The position numbers and the translations under genes are program-made. From NCBI RefSeq assembly GCF_019635935.1, contig NZ_JAHBYN010000001.1, positions 868,001-932,000 of the forward strand: 64,000 nucleotides of DNA. Direction: 5' to 3'. Under the pieces are notes generated by a model. The model was not told the origin of the DNA, did not search any database, and was given only the letters and a program-made list of their open reading frames with translations. Shown piece by piece: positions 28,815-39,969 of this stretch (positions are counted from its first letter, which is position 1; each line of letters begins with the position of its first letter). The stretch is from Parvibaculum sp. Lineage in GTDB: Bacteria > Pseudomonadota > Alphaproteobacteria > Parvibaculales > Parvibaculaceae.

Positions 28815-30008
28815 ATGACATTCGGCAAGCCCATGCACCGGCAGGTGCTGCTGCTGGCGACCGCGCAGGCGCTGTTCCAGACGACGGCCGTCCTTGTCAT
28901 GACGATCGGCGCGCTGGCGGGCGCGACGGTGGCGCCGCGGCCGGAGCTTGCGACCGCGCCGATTGCCGCCATGCTGCTCGGCACGACGCTGGCGACCGTG
29001 CCGGCCTCGATGCTGATGGCGCGGGTGGGACGGCGGCCGGGCTTCATTCTCGGCGCGCTGGCAGGCACCGCAGGCGGGTTCGCGGCGGCGGCCGGCATGT
29101 GGACAGGCTCGCTGCCGCTGCTCGCAGGCGGGACTTTTCTGGTCGGCGTCTATCAGGGCTTCGCGCAGTTTTACCGCTTCGCGGCGTCGGAAGTCGCCGA
29201 CGCGGATTTCCGGCCGCGCGCCATATCGCTGGTGCTGGCGGGCGGCGTCGCGGCGGCGATCCTCGGGCCGGCGCTGGCGCAATGGGGCGGGCCCATGCTG
29301 GTGCCGGTCTATACGGGCTCGTTCCTGCTGCTGGCGCTGGTGTCGATCGTCGCCTCCGTTCTTCTGCTCGGCCTCAACGTGCCGCGCCCGGCGCCGCGCG
29401 CCGAAGGTGCGGATGGCGGCCGCCCGCTCGGCGCCATTGTCCGGCAACCGGCCTATGCGGTGGCGCTGTTCGGCGCCGCGACCGGCGGCGGCGTGATGAT
29501 CCTCGCGATGACGGCGACGCCGCTGGCGATGACCCATCACCATCATCATCTCTCCGACACCGCGCTGGTGATCCAGCTTCACGTGCTCGGCATGTTCCTG
29601 CCCTCCTTCTTCACCGGCTCGCTGATCGCGCGCTTCGGCGTGTTGCGCATCATGCTGGCGGGCGTCGCGCTGCTGGCGGGTCATGTGACGATGAGCCTGT
29701 CGGGAACCGATTTCGTTTCCTTCGCCTCGGCGCTGGTGCTGCTCGGCGTCGGCTGGAATTTTCTCTATATCGGCGGCACGACGCTTCTGACCGAAACCTA
29801 CAGCGACGCCGAAAAGGGCCGCGCCCAGGCCATGAACGACATGACGGTGTTCGGCGGCAGCCTCCTCGCCTCGCTGAGCGCCGGGGCGCTGCATCAAATG
29901 CTGGGCTGGCAGACGATGAACATGCTGCTGCTCCCCTGGCTCGGCGCGGCGGCGCTGGCATTGCTCTGGCTGACGATCCGGCGGCGGGCCGTCGCCGATA
30001 TTCTGTGA
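28815..30008 (+). CDS. Major facilitator superfamily transporter
   Basis: The 397-residue protein has about twelve hydrophobic segments, a first-loop MARVGRRPGFILGAL motif typical of MFS and a second-half LIARFGVLRIML counterpart. A histidine-rich cytoplasmic or loop stretch (THHHHHLSD) precedes the seventh segment. The substrate is unknown. The ATG at 28815 is preferred over 28785 because a G-rich ribosome site lies just upstream. A Pho-box-like array upstream suggests phosphate-starvation control. Confidence 0.85.
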   Translation: MTFGKPMHRQVLLLATAQALFQTTAVLVMTIGALAGATVAPRPELATAPIAAMLLGTTLATVPASMLMARVGRRPGFILGALAGTAGGFAAAAGMWTGSLPLLAGGTFLVGVYQGFAQFYRFAASEVADADFRPRAISLVLAGGVAAAILGPALAQWGGPMLVPVYTGSFLLLALVSIVASVLLLGLNVPRPAPRAEGADGGRPLGAIVRQPAYAVALFGAATGGGVMILAMTATPLAMTHHHHHLSDTALVIQLHVLGMFLPSFFTGSLIARFGVLRIMLAGVALLAGHVTMSLSGTDFVSFASALVLLGVGWNFLYIGGTTLLTETYSDAEKGRAQAMNDMTVFGGSLLASLSAGALHQMLGWQTMNMLLLPWLGAAALALLWLTIRRRAVADIL

Positions 30009-30137
30009 GATAATGCGGTATGCGGGTTAAATTGGGGAGCGGCGCGGCCGCAATCCGCGCCCGCGCCCTTCCGTTTCAGACTTCTTAAAACTTCGGCCTT
30101 CAGGATGAACAGGTGAGTTCGGGCACCCGTTTGTTGC

Positions 30138-30701
30138 GTGAGGTGGGTTTTGGGCACGGATACTTCTTCGGGCGGCACGGCGGCGGCAACGAAGCCGCCG
30201 CGTTCGGCGTTGAGCCATGCGTTCGAGGCGGCGTGGTCGGCAATCCCGAGACACGGCGCGCGCATTCCCGACAAGGCCGATTTCCGGCCCGAACGCTTTG
30301 CGCGTTTTCTGCCCGACATCTATCTGGTCGAACTCAGCGACGATCCGCAGAACCGCCTGCCGATCCGGCTCGCTGGCAACAATATCCGCGATCACCTCGG
30401 CGTCGATGTGAAGGGCATGAACTATGCCGACTTCGTGCCGCCGGAACGCCACGCGCTGGCCGGCGCAACGATGCCGCTCATGTTCGCCGACCCGCCGCTC
30501 GGCCGCTGGATCCGCAAGGACATCATCCACCGCGACGGCTTTCGCGAGATGATCGAGATGACACAACTGCCGATGCTCGAGGCCGCGACCGGCACAAGGC
30601 TGGTGGTGGGGCTGATCGAGGGCTTCGGCGCCGAACTGCACGGCGAAGGCCATTTCCGCTTCGAGGATCGCGACAGCGAGCTGTTTTTCGAGCCGGCGTG
30701 A
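30138..30701 (+). CDS. PAS-domain protein (PAS_5 type)
   Basis: The 187-residue product matches the PAS_5 family of alphaproteobacterial single-domain proteins (DIYLVELSDDPQNRLPIRLAGNNIRDHLGVD, then FVPPERHALAG). No output domain is present. GTG at 30138 is the start taken; it lacks a convincing ribosome site, so the true start may be internal. It converges with the hybrid kinase gene 25 nt away, but no functional link is shown. Confidence 0.75.
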   Translation: MRWVLGTDTSSGGTAAATKPPRSALSHAFEAAWSAIPRHGARIPDKADFRPERFARFLPDIYLVELSDDPQNRLPIRLAGNNIRDHLGVDVKGMNYADFVPPERHALAGATMPLMFADPPLGRWIRKDIIHRDGFREMIEMTQLPMLEAATGTRLVVGLIEGFGAELHGEGHFRFEDRDSELFFEPA

Positions 30702-30726
30702 GGAAGCGGGGTACCCGCCGACGCCG

Positions 30727-32361
30727 TCAGGCGCGGCGCATTTCGGGGAAGGCGTTTTTCGGCGTCGGGGCGCGGCCGAACTTCTTTTCCAGCACGCGGC
30801 CGATCTCGACGATCAGTTCGCGGTGGTCGATGGGTTTGCCGACATAGCCGTCGGCGCCCATTTTGTCGTAGCGCGTATTGTCGCGACCGAGCGAATCCGC
30901 GGTGAGCGCAATCACCGGCACGTCGCGGAACGCCGCATCGTGGCTGCGGATGTGGCGCAGCGTTTCCTCGCCGTTCATCACCGGCATATGCATGTCGAGC
31001 AGCACGAGATCGAAAACCCGCGTCTGCAATTCGCGGATCGCGTCGGCGCCGTTTTCGACTTCCGTGATCGCAATGCCGAGCGGTTCGAGGAAGAGGCGCG
31101 CGACCTTGCGGTTGAGCGCGTGGTCGTCGACGAGGAGCACCGACATGCCGTCGGCCCAGCGCGCGCCGCCGGTCTGATCGACATCGGCATTTTCCGGCGC
31201 CTCGCTGACGCGGCGTCCGATATGCGCACGGAAGGTGAAGGTGAAGGTCGAACCCTTGCCTTCCTCGCTTGTCGCCGTGACATCGCCGTCCATCAGCCGC
31301 GCCAGCTTGCGGCTGATCGAAAGGCCGAGGCCGGTGCCGCCGAAGCGGCGCGCGGTGGAGGTTTCGGCCTGGGTGAAAGGCGCAAAAAGCTTGTCGAGCG
31401 TTTGGGCGCTCATGCCCATGCCGGTATCGGCAATCGAGATTCGCACCTCGAACCCATCGTCGCCGGCCGGAACGGTCGCGGCCGAGATCGTCACCGTGCC
31501 CTTTTCGGTGAACTTGATCGCGTTCGAAATCAGGTTCGACACGCATTGGCGCACACGCACCGGATCGAAGCGAAGGAAGGACACCATGTCCGGATTGATC
31601 GACAGCGTGAGGCCGATGCCCTTTTCGGCGGCGCGCGGCGCGAAGAGCTTTTCGACGCGGTGCAGCAGATGGCCGAGATCGTTGTCGATGGGCGAGATGT
31701 CGAACTTGCCGGCCTCGATCTTGGAGAGGTCGAGCACGTCGTTGAGGATCGCCATCAGCGTCTTGCCGCTGTCGAGGATCGTGTCGATCTGGTCTTTCTG
31801 TTCGGCCGTAAGGTCGCCGGCCGCCATGTGCTGCGCCATGCCGAGAATGCCGTTCAAGGGCGTGCGGATTTCGTGGCTGATATTGGCGAGGAAGGCCGAC
31901 TTCGCTTCATTGGCGGCCTCGGCCTGCTTGCGCGCTTTCTTGAGTTCGCGCTCACGCTCCCTGAGCGCCGTCACATCGGCCCCGACCGCGACCCAGCCGC
32001 CGAAGGAAAGCGGAATCTCTACAACCTGCATCACCGTGCCGAGATGGGTCCGCAGCTCGACCGGCTCGCCGCGCATCAGCGTCTCGTTGATGCCCTGCGC
32101 CACCGCGCGCGCCTGGTCGTCCGGCAAGTCGGGCACGACCTCCTTGACCGCGACATATGTTGCCTCGAGATAAGACTTGCCCTCGCGCAGCGCCTGATTG
32201 GTGAAAGGGAAGTCGCGCTCGTTCTGCGCGTTCGACAACAGGATTTCGTGATCCGGGCCGAAAATAACGAAGCCGCCCGGCAGACGGTCCACCGCCTCCC
32301 GCACGATCGCGGCCATTTCGTGCTGGTTGATTTTTTTCTTTTTGCCCATCGTCGCGCCCAT
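30727..32361 (-). CDS. PAS-containing hybrid sensor histidine kinase
   Basis: The 544-residue soluble protein has a PAS domain (about 20-130), a short coiled coil, HisKA with SHEIRTPLNG (His163), a HATPase domain with the N-box NLISNAIKF and G-boxes DTGMGMS and GGTGLGLS, and a C-terminal receiver with phospho-acceptor Asp456 (LVLLDMHMP). No membrane segment is predicted, so it senses a cytoplasmic signal. No cognate regulator gene is adjacent. Confidence 0.93.
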   Translation of the reverse strand: MGATMGKKKKINQHEMAAIVREAVDRLPGGFVIFGPDHEILLSNAQNERDFPFTNQALREGKSYLEATYVAVKEVVPDLPDDQARAVAQGINETLMRGEPVELRTHLGTVMQVVEIPLSFGGWVAVGADVTALRERERELKKARKQAEAANEAKSAFLANISHEIRTPLNGILGMAQHMAAGDLTAEQKDQIDTILDSGKTLMAILNDVLDLSKIEAGKFDISPIDNDLGHLLHRVEKLFAPRAAEKGIGLTLSINPDMVSFLRFDPVRVRQCVSNLISNAIKFTEKGTVTISAATVPAGDDGFEVRISIADTGMGMSAQTLDKLFAPFTQAETSTARRFGGTGLGLSISRKLARLMDGDVTATSEEGKGSTFTFTFRAHIGRRVSEAPENADVDQTGGARWADGMSVLLVDDHALNRKVARLFLEPLGIAITEVENGADAIRELQTRVFDLVLLDMHMPVMNGEETLRHIRSHDAAFRDVPVIALTADSLGRDNTRYDKMGADGYVGKPIDHRELIVEIGRVLEKKFGRAPTPKNAFPEMRRA

Positions 32362-32529
32362 GCGCCGCGCCGCCGAACGCCGCGAAGCATGGCTCCTGTC
32401 CCCAATCCCTCGGGTAATCCTAGGGTTTCGGGCTTAAGAGGCCGTGAATCCGCCACGCCGGAGAAGCCTTGCGGCACAAGGGTTTCCGGGCGATTTCGCT
32501 GAAATCCGGGTTTTTGGGCGGCGGCGCGG

Positions 32530-34185
<1,656 letters not shown>

Positions 34186-34260
34186 GAGGGGCTTCGTCCT
34201 TCGCGGGGAAAGGGAAATCGGCGCCCCTTCTAGCGGATCGCTCCCCGGCGGGCAATCGGC

Positions 34261-34749
34261 CTAGACGGTTTTCATGTATTCGACGAGCTGGTCGAGCGCC
34301 GTGCCCCAGCCGTCCTGGAAGCCCATTTCGGCGTGGCGCTTCGCGCTTTCCTCGTCCGGATGCACCGCAATGGCCGTGTATTTCGTCCCCTGCCCCTGCG
34401 GCTCCATCAGGATGAAGGCGGTGAAGAAGAGATCGTGAACCCGCGCCACGGCCGGGCGGTATCCGGGCCCGAGCGCCGAGGTCCAGACGAGCCGGCGCTC
34501 CTTCTCGACTTCGAGATAGCAGCCCGAGCCGCCCTCCATGTTCTCGCCTTCGGGCGAGCGCATCTGCGTGTAGAACTCGCCGCCGGGACGGAGATCGATC
34601 CGGCATTCGACCGTCTGCCAAGGCCGCGGGCAGAACCACTTCATCAGATGTTCGGGCTCCGTCCAGGCGCGCCAGACAAGCGCCGGGCTGACATCCACCA
34701 CGCGCTCCAGCACGAGGTCGGTTTTCGGATCGATGACCGGGATACTCAT
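34261..34749 (-). CDS. SRPBCC / AHSA1-like domain protein
   Basis: The 162-residue product is a START-like SRPBCC domain (LVLERVVDVSPALVWRAWTEPEHLMKWF, then DLRPGGEFYTQMRSPEG). Family members bind hydrophobic ligands in a helix-grip cavity; the ligand is unknown. The ATG at 34749 overlaps the stop of the upstream ArsR gene as ATGA. ArsR-SRPBCC pairs are common and probably form a self-regulated unit. Confidence 0.9.
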   Translation of the reverse strand: MSIPVIDPKTDLVLERVVDVSPALVWRAWTEPEHLMKWFCPRPWQTVECRIDLRPGGEFYTQMRSPEGENMEGGSGCYLEVEKERRLVWTSALGPGYRPAVARVHDLFFTAFILMEPQGQGTKYTAIAVHPDEESAKRHAEMGFQDGWGTALDQLVEYMKTV

Positions 34750-35084
34750 GTCTCGCTCTCCTTCATCTGCAACAGGTAGTCGTCGAACCGGTCGAGCCGC
34801 GCCTCCCAGAGCGCGCGCTGTTCGACCATCCATTTTTCGGCCGCCTTCAACGGCTTCGGCTGGAGCCGGTAGGTGCGCACACGGCCCACCTTGCGCGAGC
34901 GGACAAGACCGCATTTCTCGAGCGCCGCCAGATGCTGCATGAAGGACGGCAACGCCATCTTGTGCGGGCGCGCCAGTTCGCCGACAGAGGCCGGCCCCTG
35001 CCCCAGACGCCGCACCACCGCGCGGCGTGTGGGGTCGCCGAGGGCATGGAAAACGCGGTCGAGCTGAAGTTGTTGGTTAGCCAT
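34746..35084 (-). CDS. ArsR-family transcriptional regulator
   Basis: The 112-residue protein is a single ArsR winged helix (LGDPTRRAVVRRLGQGPASVGELARPHKMALPSFMQHLAAL). It has no CxC metal-binding motif, so it is unlikely to be a metal sensor. An inverted repeat CCATA-N8-TATGG (35081-35098) overlaps its own start codon and may be its operator. It precedes the SRPBCC gene with which it overlaps. Confidence 0.9.
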   Translation of the reverse strand: MANQQLQLDRVFHALGDPTRRAVVRRLGQGPASVGELARPHKMALPSFMQHLAALEKCGLVRSRKVGRVRTYRLQPKPLKAAEKWMVEQRALWEARLDRFDDYLLQMKESET

Positions 35085-35098
35085 ATGCCTAAGTATGG
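35081..35098. promoter_or_regulatory. Inverted repeat CCATA-N8-TATGG over the arsR-type start codon
   Basis: The two 5-bp halves are perfectly inverted and the left half includes the ATG of the ArsR-family gene. Binding there would block both transcription and ribosome access. The region 35099-35234 shows no other structure. Confidence 0.35.
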
Positions 35099-35234
35099 AG
35101 ACACAAGATAGTCAGGTCAAGACCTGAGTTTTGAAAAAGGGAATTGAGACGATATGGTTCGCCGGGCCGTCCCCCTTCGCCAAGGCTTCGGGGGACACGC
35201 CTTCGCCCGCATGCGGGCGCGCGTGCCTCATATC

Positions 35235-36221
35235 TCAAGGGTAGAGGCGATGCGCCTTGAGTATGCCGTTCTGCCAGAAGACCGCATAGGCCGATTTTTC
35301 GAACCGCTCGAGGACCAGGACATCGCCGTCGGCTTCCGGCCGCATTTCCTCGTCGACATATAGCGGGATGCGAGAAAATGGCTCAATCCGCCACCCCTCG
35401 ACCTGCCGGAGATAGGAAGCCGGCATGCCCAATGTGTCGGCTGCACGGTACTCGTCGAGAATTGACAACCATGTACCAGCCCGGCAGATCGCCAGCGCGC
35501 GCGCTTCGCCGCCAACATCGGAAACCGGTGCCATGAAGTCGATCGCGTCGTCGCCGTCGAAGTCGCCTTCGAGCCAGCGCGGAAGCAGCCAGGCCTCAAG
35601 CCGATAGGCCGGCGGCAGACCGCAGGCGCGCATCCGCTCTTCTTCTTCCGGCACGAAGTTCGGATCTATGGCCGATGCCGCCGCATCGATCTCGGCTTGC
35701 GACTTCGGAACGACGAGACAGACGTCGAAACGCATATAGACCATGCGGGCGCGGGCGCGGGGTTCCAGATCGGCAAGGCCGTAGTCGAGAATCTTCAGCC
35801 ACCCGTATCCTTCATCGGTATCGCCGCTTCGGGCGATGACGAAATTTCTTTCGCGTTGCGGCGCGTTGACATCGCCGAGATTGGGGCCGCTGTTGTCGAG
35901 GCTCCTGAAGTGCCAGCCGTAGAGGTCCCGTGGATTCGTTTCGCCGCGCAGTGGCGGTGTTGCCGCGGACAAGTCGCGGCCGCCGGCGTCGAGCAGGCGC
36001 AGTTGCCAGCCATGCGGCCGCGGCTCCAGCATGAAGTTCCAGCCCTGGGCCGTTTCGAATCCGAAGTAATGCGCGCCCGCGACTTCGCCGCCGAAGCGTT
36101 GCGCGTCCTGCCGGTCGTTCGATTCACAGGAAAGCGCCTGCGCCCTGCCCGCGCCAAGGGCGGTGGCAGCAAGAAGAACCACCAGCGCCGCGACGCGCGG
36201 CGCGGCTTGCCGCCTTGTCAT
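35235..36221 (-). CDS. Exported protein of unknown function
   Basis: The 328-residue product has a cleavable signal peptide (hydrophobic about 8-24, AQALS) and no recognised domain. Two features stand out: a first half rich in aromatic and charged residues, and a GDFDGDDAIDFMAP stretch resembling a calcium-binding repeat of the FG-GAP/dockerin kind. It is the last gene of a tightly packed five-gene operon and overlaps the gene before it by 4 nt. Function unknown. Confidence 0.8.
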   Translation of the reverse strand: MTRRQAAPRVAALVVLLAATALGAGRAQALSCESNDRQDAQRFGGEVAGAHYFGFETAQGWNFMLEPRPHGWQLRLLDAGGRDLSAATPPLRGETNPRDLYGWHFRSLDNSGPNLGDVNAPQRERNFVIARSGDTDEGYGWLKILDYGLADLEPRARARMVYMRFDVCLVVPKSQAEIDAAASAIDPNFVPEEEERMRACGLPPAYRLEAWLLPRWLEGDFDGDDAIDFMAPVSDVGGEARALAICRAGTWLSILDEYRAADTLGMPASYLRQVEGWRIEPFSRIPLYVDEEMRPEADGDVLVLERFEKSAYAVFWQNGILKAHRLYP

Positions 36222-36604
36222 TCCACCGGAGCGACAACAGGGGCCAACGTCTTCGTCACCGTTGTTGACCTTGTCTCCGTTTCTTCCTGCGCAACGCGCG
36301 CCGCGCTGAGCTGCTGGTAGCGAAGATACAGAACACCGGCGATCGCACCGGTGACAAGGACGGCGACGAGAAAAACCCGCATCAACGCCCGCGTGTCGAG
36401 ACGCCAGACCAATACGCCCGCGGCGATGGCGGCAACGCCCGCCACCAGGAGCCCGTAGCCCAGCGCCTCAACCGGACCGGCAAGGCCGGAACCGGCCGGC
36501 ACCAGAAAGGTCGACGCCAGCGACGTTCCGGCGGCAAGGCCGAGCGCCGCCGCGCAGACGACGATCACGGCCGTCAGCAGGACATGCATACCGATCCCCT
36601 TCAC
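36218..36604 (-). CDS. Small membrane protein of unknown function
   Basis: The 128-residue product has three hydrophobic segments (about 8-34, 46-66, 73-93) and a Thr/Val-rich C-terminal tail. No family is recognised. It overlaps the OmpA-domain gene upstream and the exported-protein gene downstream by 4 nt each, so the three are almost certainly translated together. Confidence 0.75.
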   Translation of the reverse strand: MKGIGMHVLLTAVIVVCAAALGLAAGTSLASTFLVPAGSGLAGPVEALGYGLLVAGVAAIAAGVLVWRLDTRALMRVFLVAVLVTGAIAGVLYLRYQQLSAARVAQEETETRSTTVTKTLAPVVAPVE

Positions 36605-37788
36605 GGCCGCTCGACCAGTTCGACGCGACGGTTCTTCGTTCGCCCGCCGTCGGACGAATTCGAGAACACGGGCACCAGCGGACCGATGCCATGTGCTTCG
36701 AGGCGCGAAGCCTTTATGCCGTAGCGGTCGACCAGTTCCTTTGCCACGGCCGCCGCGCGGCGCTCGGAGAGCGACTTGTTGTAGGCGAAGGCGCCGGTCG
36801 CGTCCGTATGCCCCACGACATAGAAGTTCATCGAGCCGCGGGATTTCAGGAATTTGGCAATCTCGTCGAGAGCCGGCTTCGAGGCCGACGTCAGCGTCGC
36901 CTTGTCGTGATCGAAGAAGAGGCCGTCCAGCGTCACGCGTCCATATTCATCGATCTCGTTTCCCATCGCCTCGGCGTTCACCGTGACGAGGCCGGTCTTG
37001 ACCTCGTCGACCTCGATGACATCGACCAGCGTTGCGACGATGTCCTGCGCATGTTGCGCGATGCCGATGGCGACATAGATCGTGCCCGCCGCGCGCGCCT
37101 TGCGGGCGGCAAGGAAGCCCGAGCCGCCGCTTGTCGATGAACCGGCGAGCAGGCGGAGACCGACCGGCGGTATTTCGTTGCGCCGGTACTGAACCTCAAG
37201 CCAGGTCCGGCTGCCGATCGCCGGCGTGCGGTTCGATTGCGGAAAGAGGCCTTGCGCGATGAACTCGAAACCTTCTTCTTCCAGCGCTCTCTTGTAGTTG
37301 GCGTAGACTTCGGTGTGGGTCTTGTCGCCTTCCAACTCATAATAGACGCGCGTCAGCCGGCCTTCGGCTTCGGTCCATTCGTCGATTTGCCGGTAGCCGG
37401 TAACCGGGCCCGTGGCGATCGCGTAGGGATTGAAGGCTTGCGTGTCGTGCCACTTGATGAGTGAGCCCGGATAGCGCGACACCGCCGGGTGATCCTGTGC
37501 GCCGGGGACATCGCCGGGCTGCGACCCGCCGGCGGCCGGGCGGCCCGGACTTTCGACCAGTTCGACCGTATCGCCGCGCGCCTCCGCCGTCCTGACGCAA
37601 GCCGTGTCGCCCATCGCGCAGCGGACCGCACGGCGCGACTCCTGATCGACCTTGCGCTGCAGCTCGCTTTCGACCGCGCGTTGCGCCGTGCCGAGCAGGC
37701 TGTCGGTGAAGTCGATCGCGGCTGCCGGCCCGCTCAAGCCGGCGAGGCACAAGACGATGGCGGCGGTCGATATGACAAATTTTTTCAT
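36601..37788 (-). CDS. OmpA-family C-terminal domain protein
   Basis: The 395-residue product has a signal peptide (AAIVLCLAGLSGPAAA), a novel central region with several cysteines, and a C-terminal OmpA-like peptidoglycan-binding domain (about 280-395; YVVGHTDATGAFAYNKSLSERRA, RRVELVERP). The peptidoglycan-contacting Asp and Arg of the family are in place. There is no N-terminal beta-barrel, so it is likely a periplasmic or lipid-free anchor. It sits in the middle of the five-gene envelope operon. Confidence 0.88.
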   Translation of the reverse strand: MKKFVISTAAIVLCLAGLSGPAAAIDFTDSLLGTAQRAVESELQRKVDQESRRAVRCAMGDTACVRTAEARGDTVELVESPGRPAAGGSQPGDVPGAQDHPAVSRYPGSLIKWHDTQAFNPYAIATGPVTGYRQIDEWTEAEGRLTRVYYELEGDKTHTEVYANYKRALEEEGFEFIAQGLFPQSNRTPAIGSRTWLEVQYRRNEIPPVGLRLLAGSSTSGGSGFLAARKARAAGTIYVAIGIAQHAQDIVATLVDVIEVDEVKTGLVTVNAEAMGNEIDEYGRVTLDGLFFDHDKATLTSASKPALDEIAKFLKSRGSMNFYVVGHTDATGAFAYNKSLSERRAAAVAKELVDRYGIKASRLEAHGIGPLVPVFSNSSDGGRTKNRRVELVERP

Positions 37789-37838
37789 CGGTTTCTCTCC
37801 GGGTTTCCCAAATATGCGGTGTGTGGCAAATCGTTCTG

Positions 37839-39404
37839 TCAGCGGCGTGGATCGAACCAGAGCACGGCGATCTTCTCGCCCTCGTCGACCAGTTCGACAT
37901 TGTAGTTGAGCGACCATTCCCTCAGTCCGCGCGCGACGATATCTCCGGCGCTGGCCTGCCCGGTCATTGAAATCGGAAGTGCGTCGAGCGAAATTCCCTC
38001 CGGCATCATTGCCTGCAATTGTTCGGCGTCTGGCACGTCCTTGCCGCCCGACATGGCGCGCGCCATCGCAAGTGCGTCGGCTATGGGCATCGAGTTGACG
38101 GGCGCGTTGGCATGCGCGGCCGGCGCCTGGGGCACGGACCCGCGCCCGATCAGGTTGACCGACCCGCCCGGCCAGCTCATGTATCCGGCGGCATAGCCCG
38201 AAGGAATTTCGACTTCCTCAATGTTGGCGCAGGCGTCGAGGACGACGGAAATCATGTAGTCGACATTCAGTCCCTCGAAGGTGTTTGAGCCATCGGACAC
38301 GCGCTGTTGCGCGTGCTCGGCGACCTTGCGCGTCTGCGGATCGCCACCGTGAAACGCCTGCCCGGCGAATTTCACCATTTCGATCATCGTGGCTATGGAG
38401 CTGTCGAAACTCTGACCGGCCGCGCGATTGACCGCCTCGACCACGGCCCAGGAGACGACGCCGCCGACACCGGCGGCAATTCGCGGTGCATGCTGGAAGA
38501 TCGGGGTGAGAACCGCATTGATGAGGCCGGTCCCGGAATTCATGTTGCCGACGGCGTCGACCGCCTGACGCATGTTGAACGTGCCGTCGCCGAAACTTGC
38601 CTCGCTGCCATTGTTGAAGCCCTCAGGCACGGGCGGGGGACCGAATGCGCTCCAGTCGACGGGGTTGTTGTCGCCATGCGCGATCATTCCCCAGCTTCGG
38701 TTCATTTCGCGGTACATCTCGCCGGCGGCATTCTCGAATTGAGCGCAGGCATTCTCGAAGTCCGACGGGTCGATGTCCGAGGCGCGCGGATAGGCGGTGA
38801 AGTGGAGCGGCGCGATGTGGCCCGCCGTGGCGTATTCCATCCGCAGCATGCCCTTGCCGCTGCTGATCTCGGCCATGCCGCCATCGGTGCAGAAGGTTTC
38901 GCCGGGCGCCCATTCGCGCACATCGCCGTGCAGATAAAGCGCGGCTTGCTCGGTTTCCTGATTGACGACCAATCGGCTCAGTTGTTCGCCTGCCATGAAC
39001 GGGCCGTTGCCCGTCCAGACCTGCATCGCGACCTGACGGAAATCCGACATGCCGGGCTCGTTCGGATTGCACAGATCGGCGCCGGGAACCACCCTGGTCA
39101 GAAACACCGACGCGCGCGCCATGAAATCCGTATCAACGCCTTTCGATGTACCGAAGCTGTGGTCTTCGATGGCGCCGAGTTGAAGCGTCGAGGCACGCAC
39201 CGGATAGACCCAGGTGCCCTTCTGAACCTGCAAACCTCCCATGCCGGCCATCGGCGGCATCGCTCCACCCGCGCCGGCCTGTTCCATCATCTGGCGGATC
39301 AAGGCCTCCGGGTCGCCGCTCTGTGCGAGGGCCGGGGGGGCGGCTTGCAGGAGAACCGGCAACCCGAAGGCCAAGAGCGCCAGAAATCGAATCGAATGAA
39401 ACAT
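37839..39404 (-). CDS. Large exported protein of unknown function
   Basis: The 521-residue product has a signal peptide (LALLAFGLPVLLQAAPPALAQ), a Met/Gly-rich stretch (about 40-57), and a long body without known motifs; a glycine-rich hydrophobic segment (IAAGVGGVVSWAVV) lies near residue 312. It is second in the operon, 50 nt before the OmpA-domain gene. Function unknown. Confidence 0.8.
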   Translation of the reverse strand: MFHSIRFLALLAFGLPVLLQAAPPALAQSGDPEALIRQMMEQAGAGGAMPPMAGMGGLQVQKGTWVYPVRASTLQLGAIEDHSFGTSKGVDTDFMARASVFLTRVVPGADLCNPNEPGMSDFRQVAMQVWTGNGPFMAGEQLSRLVVNQETEQAALYLHGDVREWAPGETFCTDGGMAEISSGKGMLRMEYATAGHIAPLHFTAYPRASDIDPSDFENACAQFENAAGEMYREMNRSWGMIAHGDNNPVDWSAFGPPPVPEGFNNGSEASFGDGTFNMRQAVDAVGNMNSGTGLINAVLTPIFQHAPRIAAGVGGVVSWAVVEAVNRAAGQSFDSSIATMIEMVKFAGQAFHGGDPQTRKVAEHAQQRVSDGSNTFEGLNVDYMISVVLDACANIEEVEIPSGYAAGYMSWPGGSVNLIGRGSVPQAPAAHANAPVNSMPIADALAMARAMSGGKDVPDAEQLQAMMPEGISLDALPISMTGQASAGDIVARGLREWSLNYNVELVDEGEKIAVLWFDPRR

Positions 39405-39422
39405 GCCGGTCTCCGATACGGG

Positions 39423-39809
39423 CTACTGGATACGCGGCATTTTCGACATTTCGTCGCTGATGATTCTGAGGGCCGCCTGGTCGCGCATGGCGAGGCTGCT
39501 CATCGCCGTCGCCAGACGCATCTGCGCCTGCTGCATTTCCTTGGCATGCGCGGCAGCGGCTATCCCTCTTTGCGCTTCGCTCATGCCCTCCAGCGCCTTG
39601 CTCGCCTCTTCCATCTTTCGCTGCGCATCGGCAATCAGATGCGCGACGCCGCGCGCGTCCTCTTCGTTGTTCACCTGTTCGACGGCCTCGGCAATGCGGT
39701 TCATTTCGCCGGCAAACGTCTCCATTTGCGCGCCGCCACTGTCGCCGCAGCCGGCCAATGCCAAGCCGCCGCCCATCAAGACGAGCGCTGCGATAAGCCT
39801 GATTTTCAT
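39423..39809 (-). CDS. Small lipoprotein of unknown function
   Basis: The 128-residue product has a lipoprotein signal (LALAGCGDSGG, lipobox Cys near residue 24) followed by an Ala/Glu/Met-rich helical region likely to form a coiled coil. It is the first gene of the minus-strand envelope operon, 18 nt before the 521-residue protein gene. The ATG at 39809 gives the canonical signal peptide; the longer frame does not. Confidence 0.82.
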   Translation of the reverse strand: MKIRLIAALVLMGGGLALAGCGDSGGAQMETFAGEMNRIAEAVEQVNNEEDARGVAHLIADAQRKMEEASKALEGMSEAQRGIAAAAHAKEMQQAQMRLATAMSSLAMRDQAALRIISDEMSKMPRIQ

Positions 39810-39969
39810 GCGTACTTCCCCCTGCGTTGGTCCCGAAGAGTGACCCTGCGGAACAAGTCTCTCAACCCGGTCACATGGCCTAGTTAATTGCCCGCACAAG
39901 AAGCGGCTATTCTTGGTAAAGTGTCGGAGACGGAGCGCCGGACGCCATCTTCAGGGGACAGACATTTCA

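Noticed and set aside
29530-29560. Histidine-codon run in the MFS gene as a simple repeat or cloning tag
   Set aside because: It lies inside the transporter between predicted membrane segments and is only five or six codons, so a natural loop is more likely.
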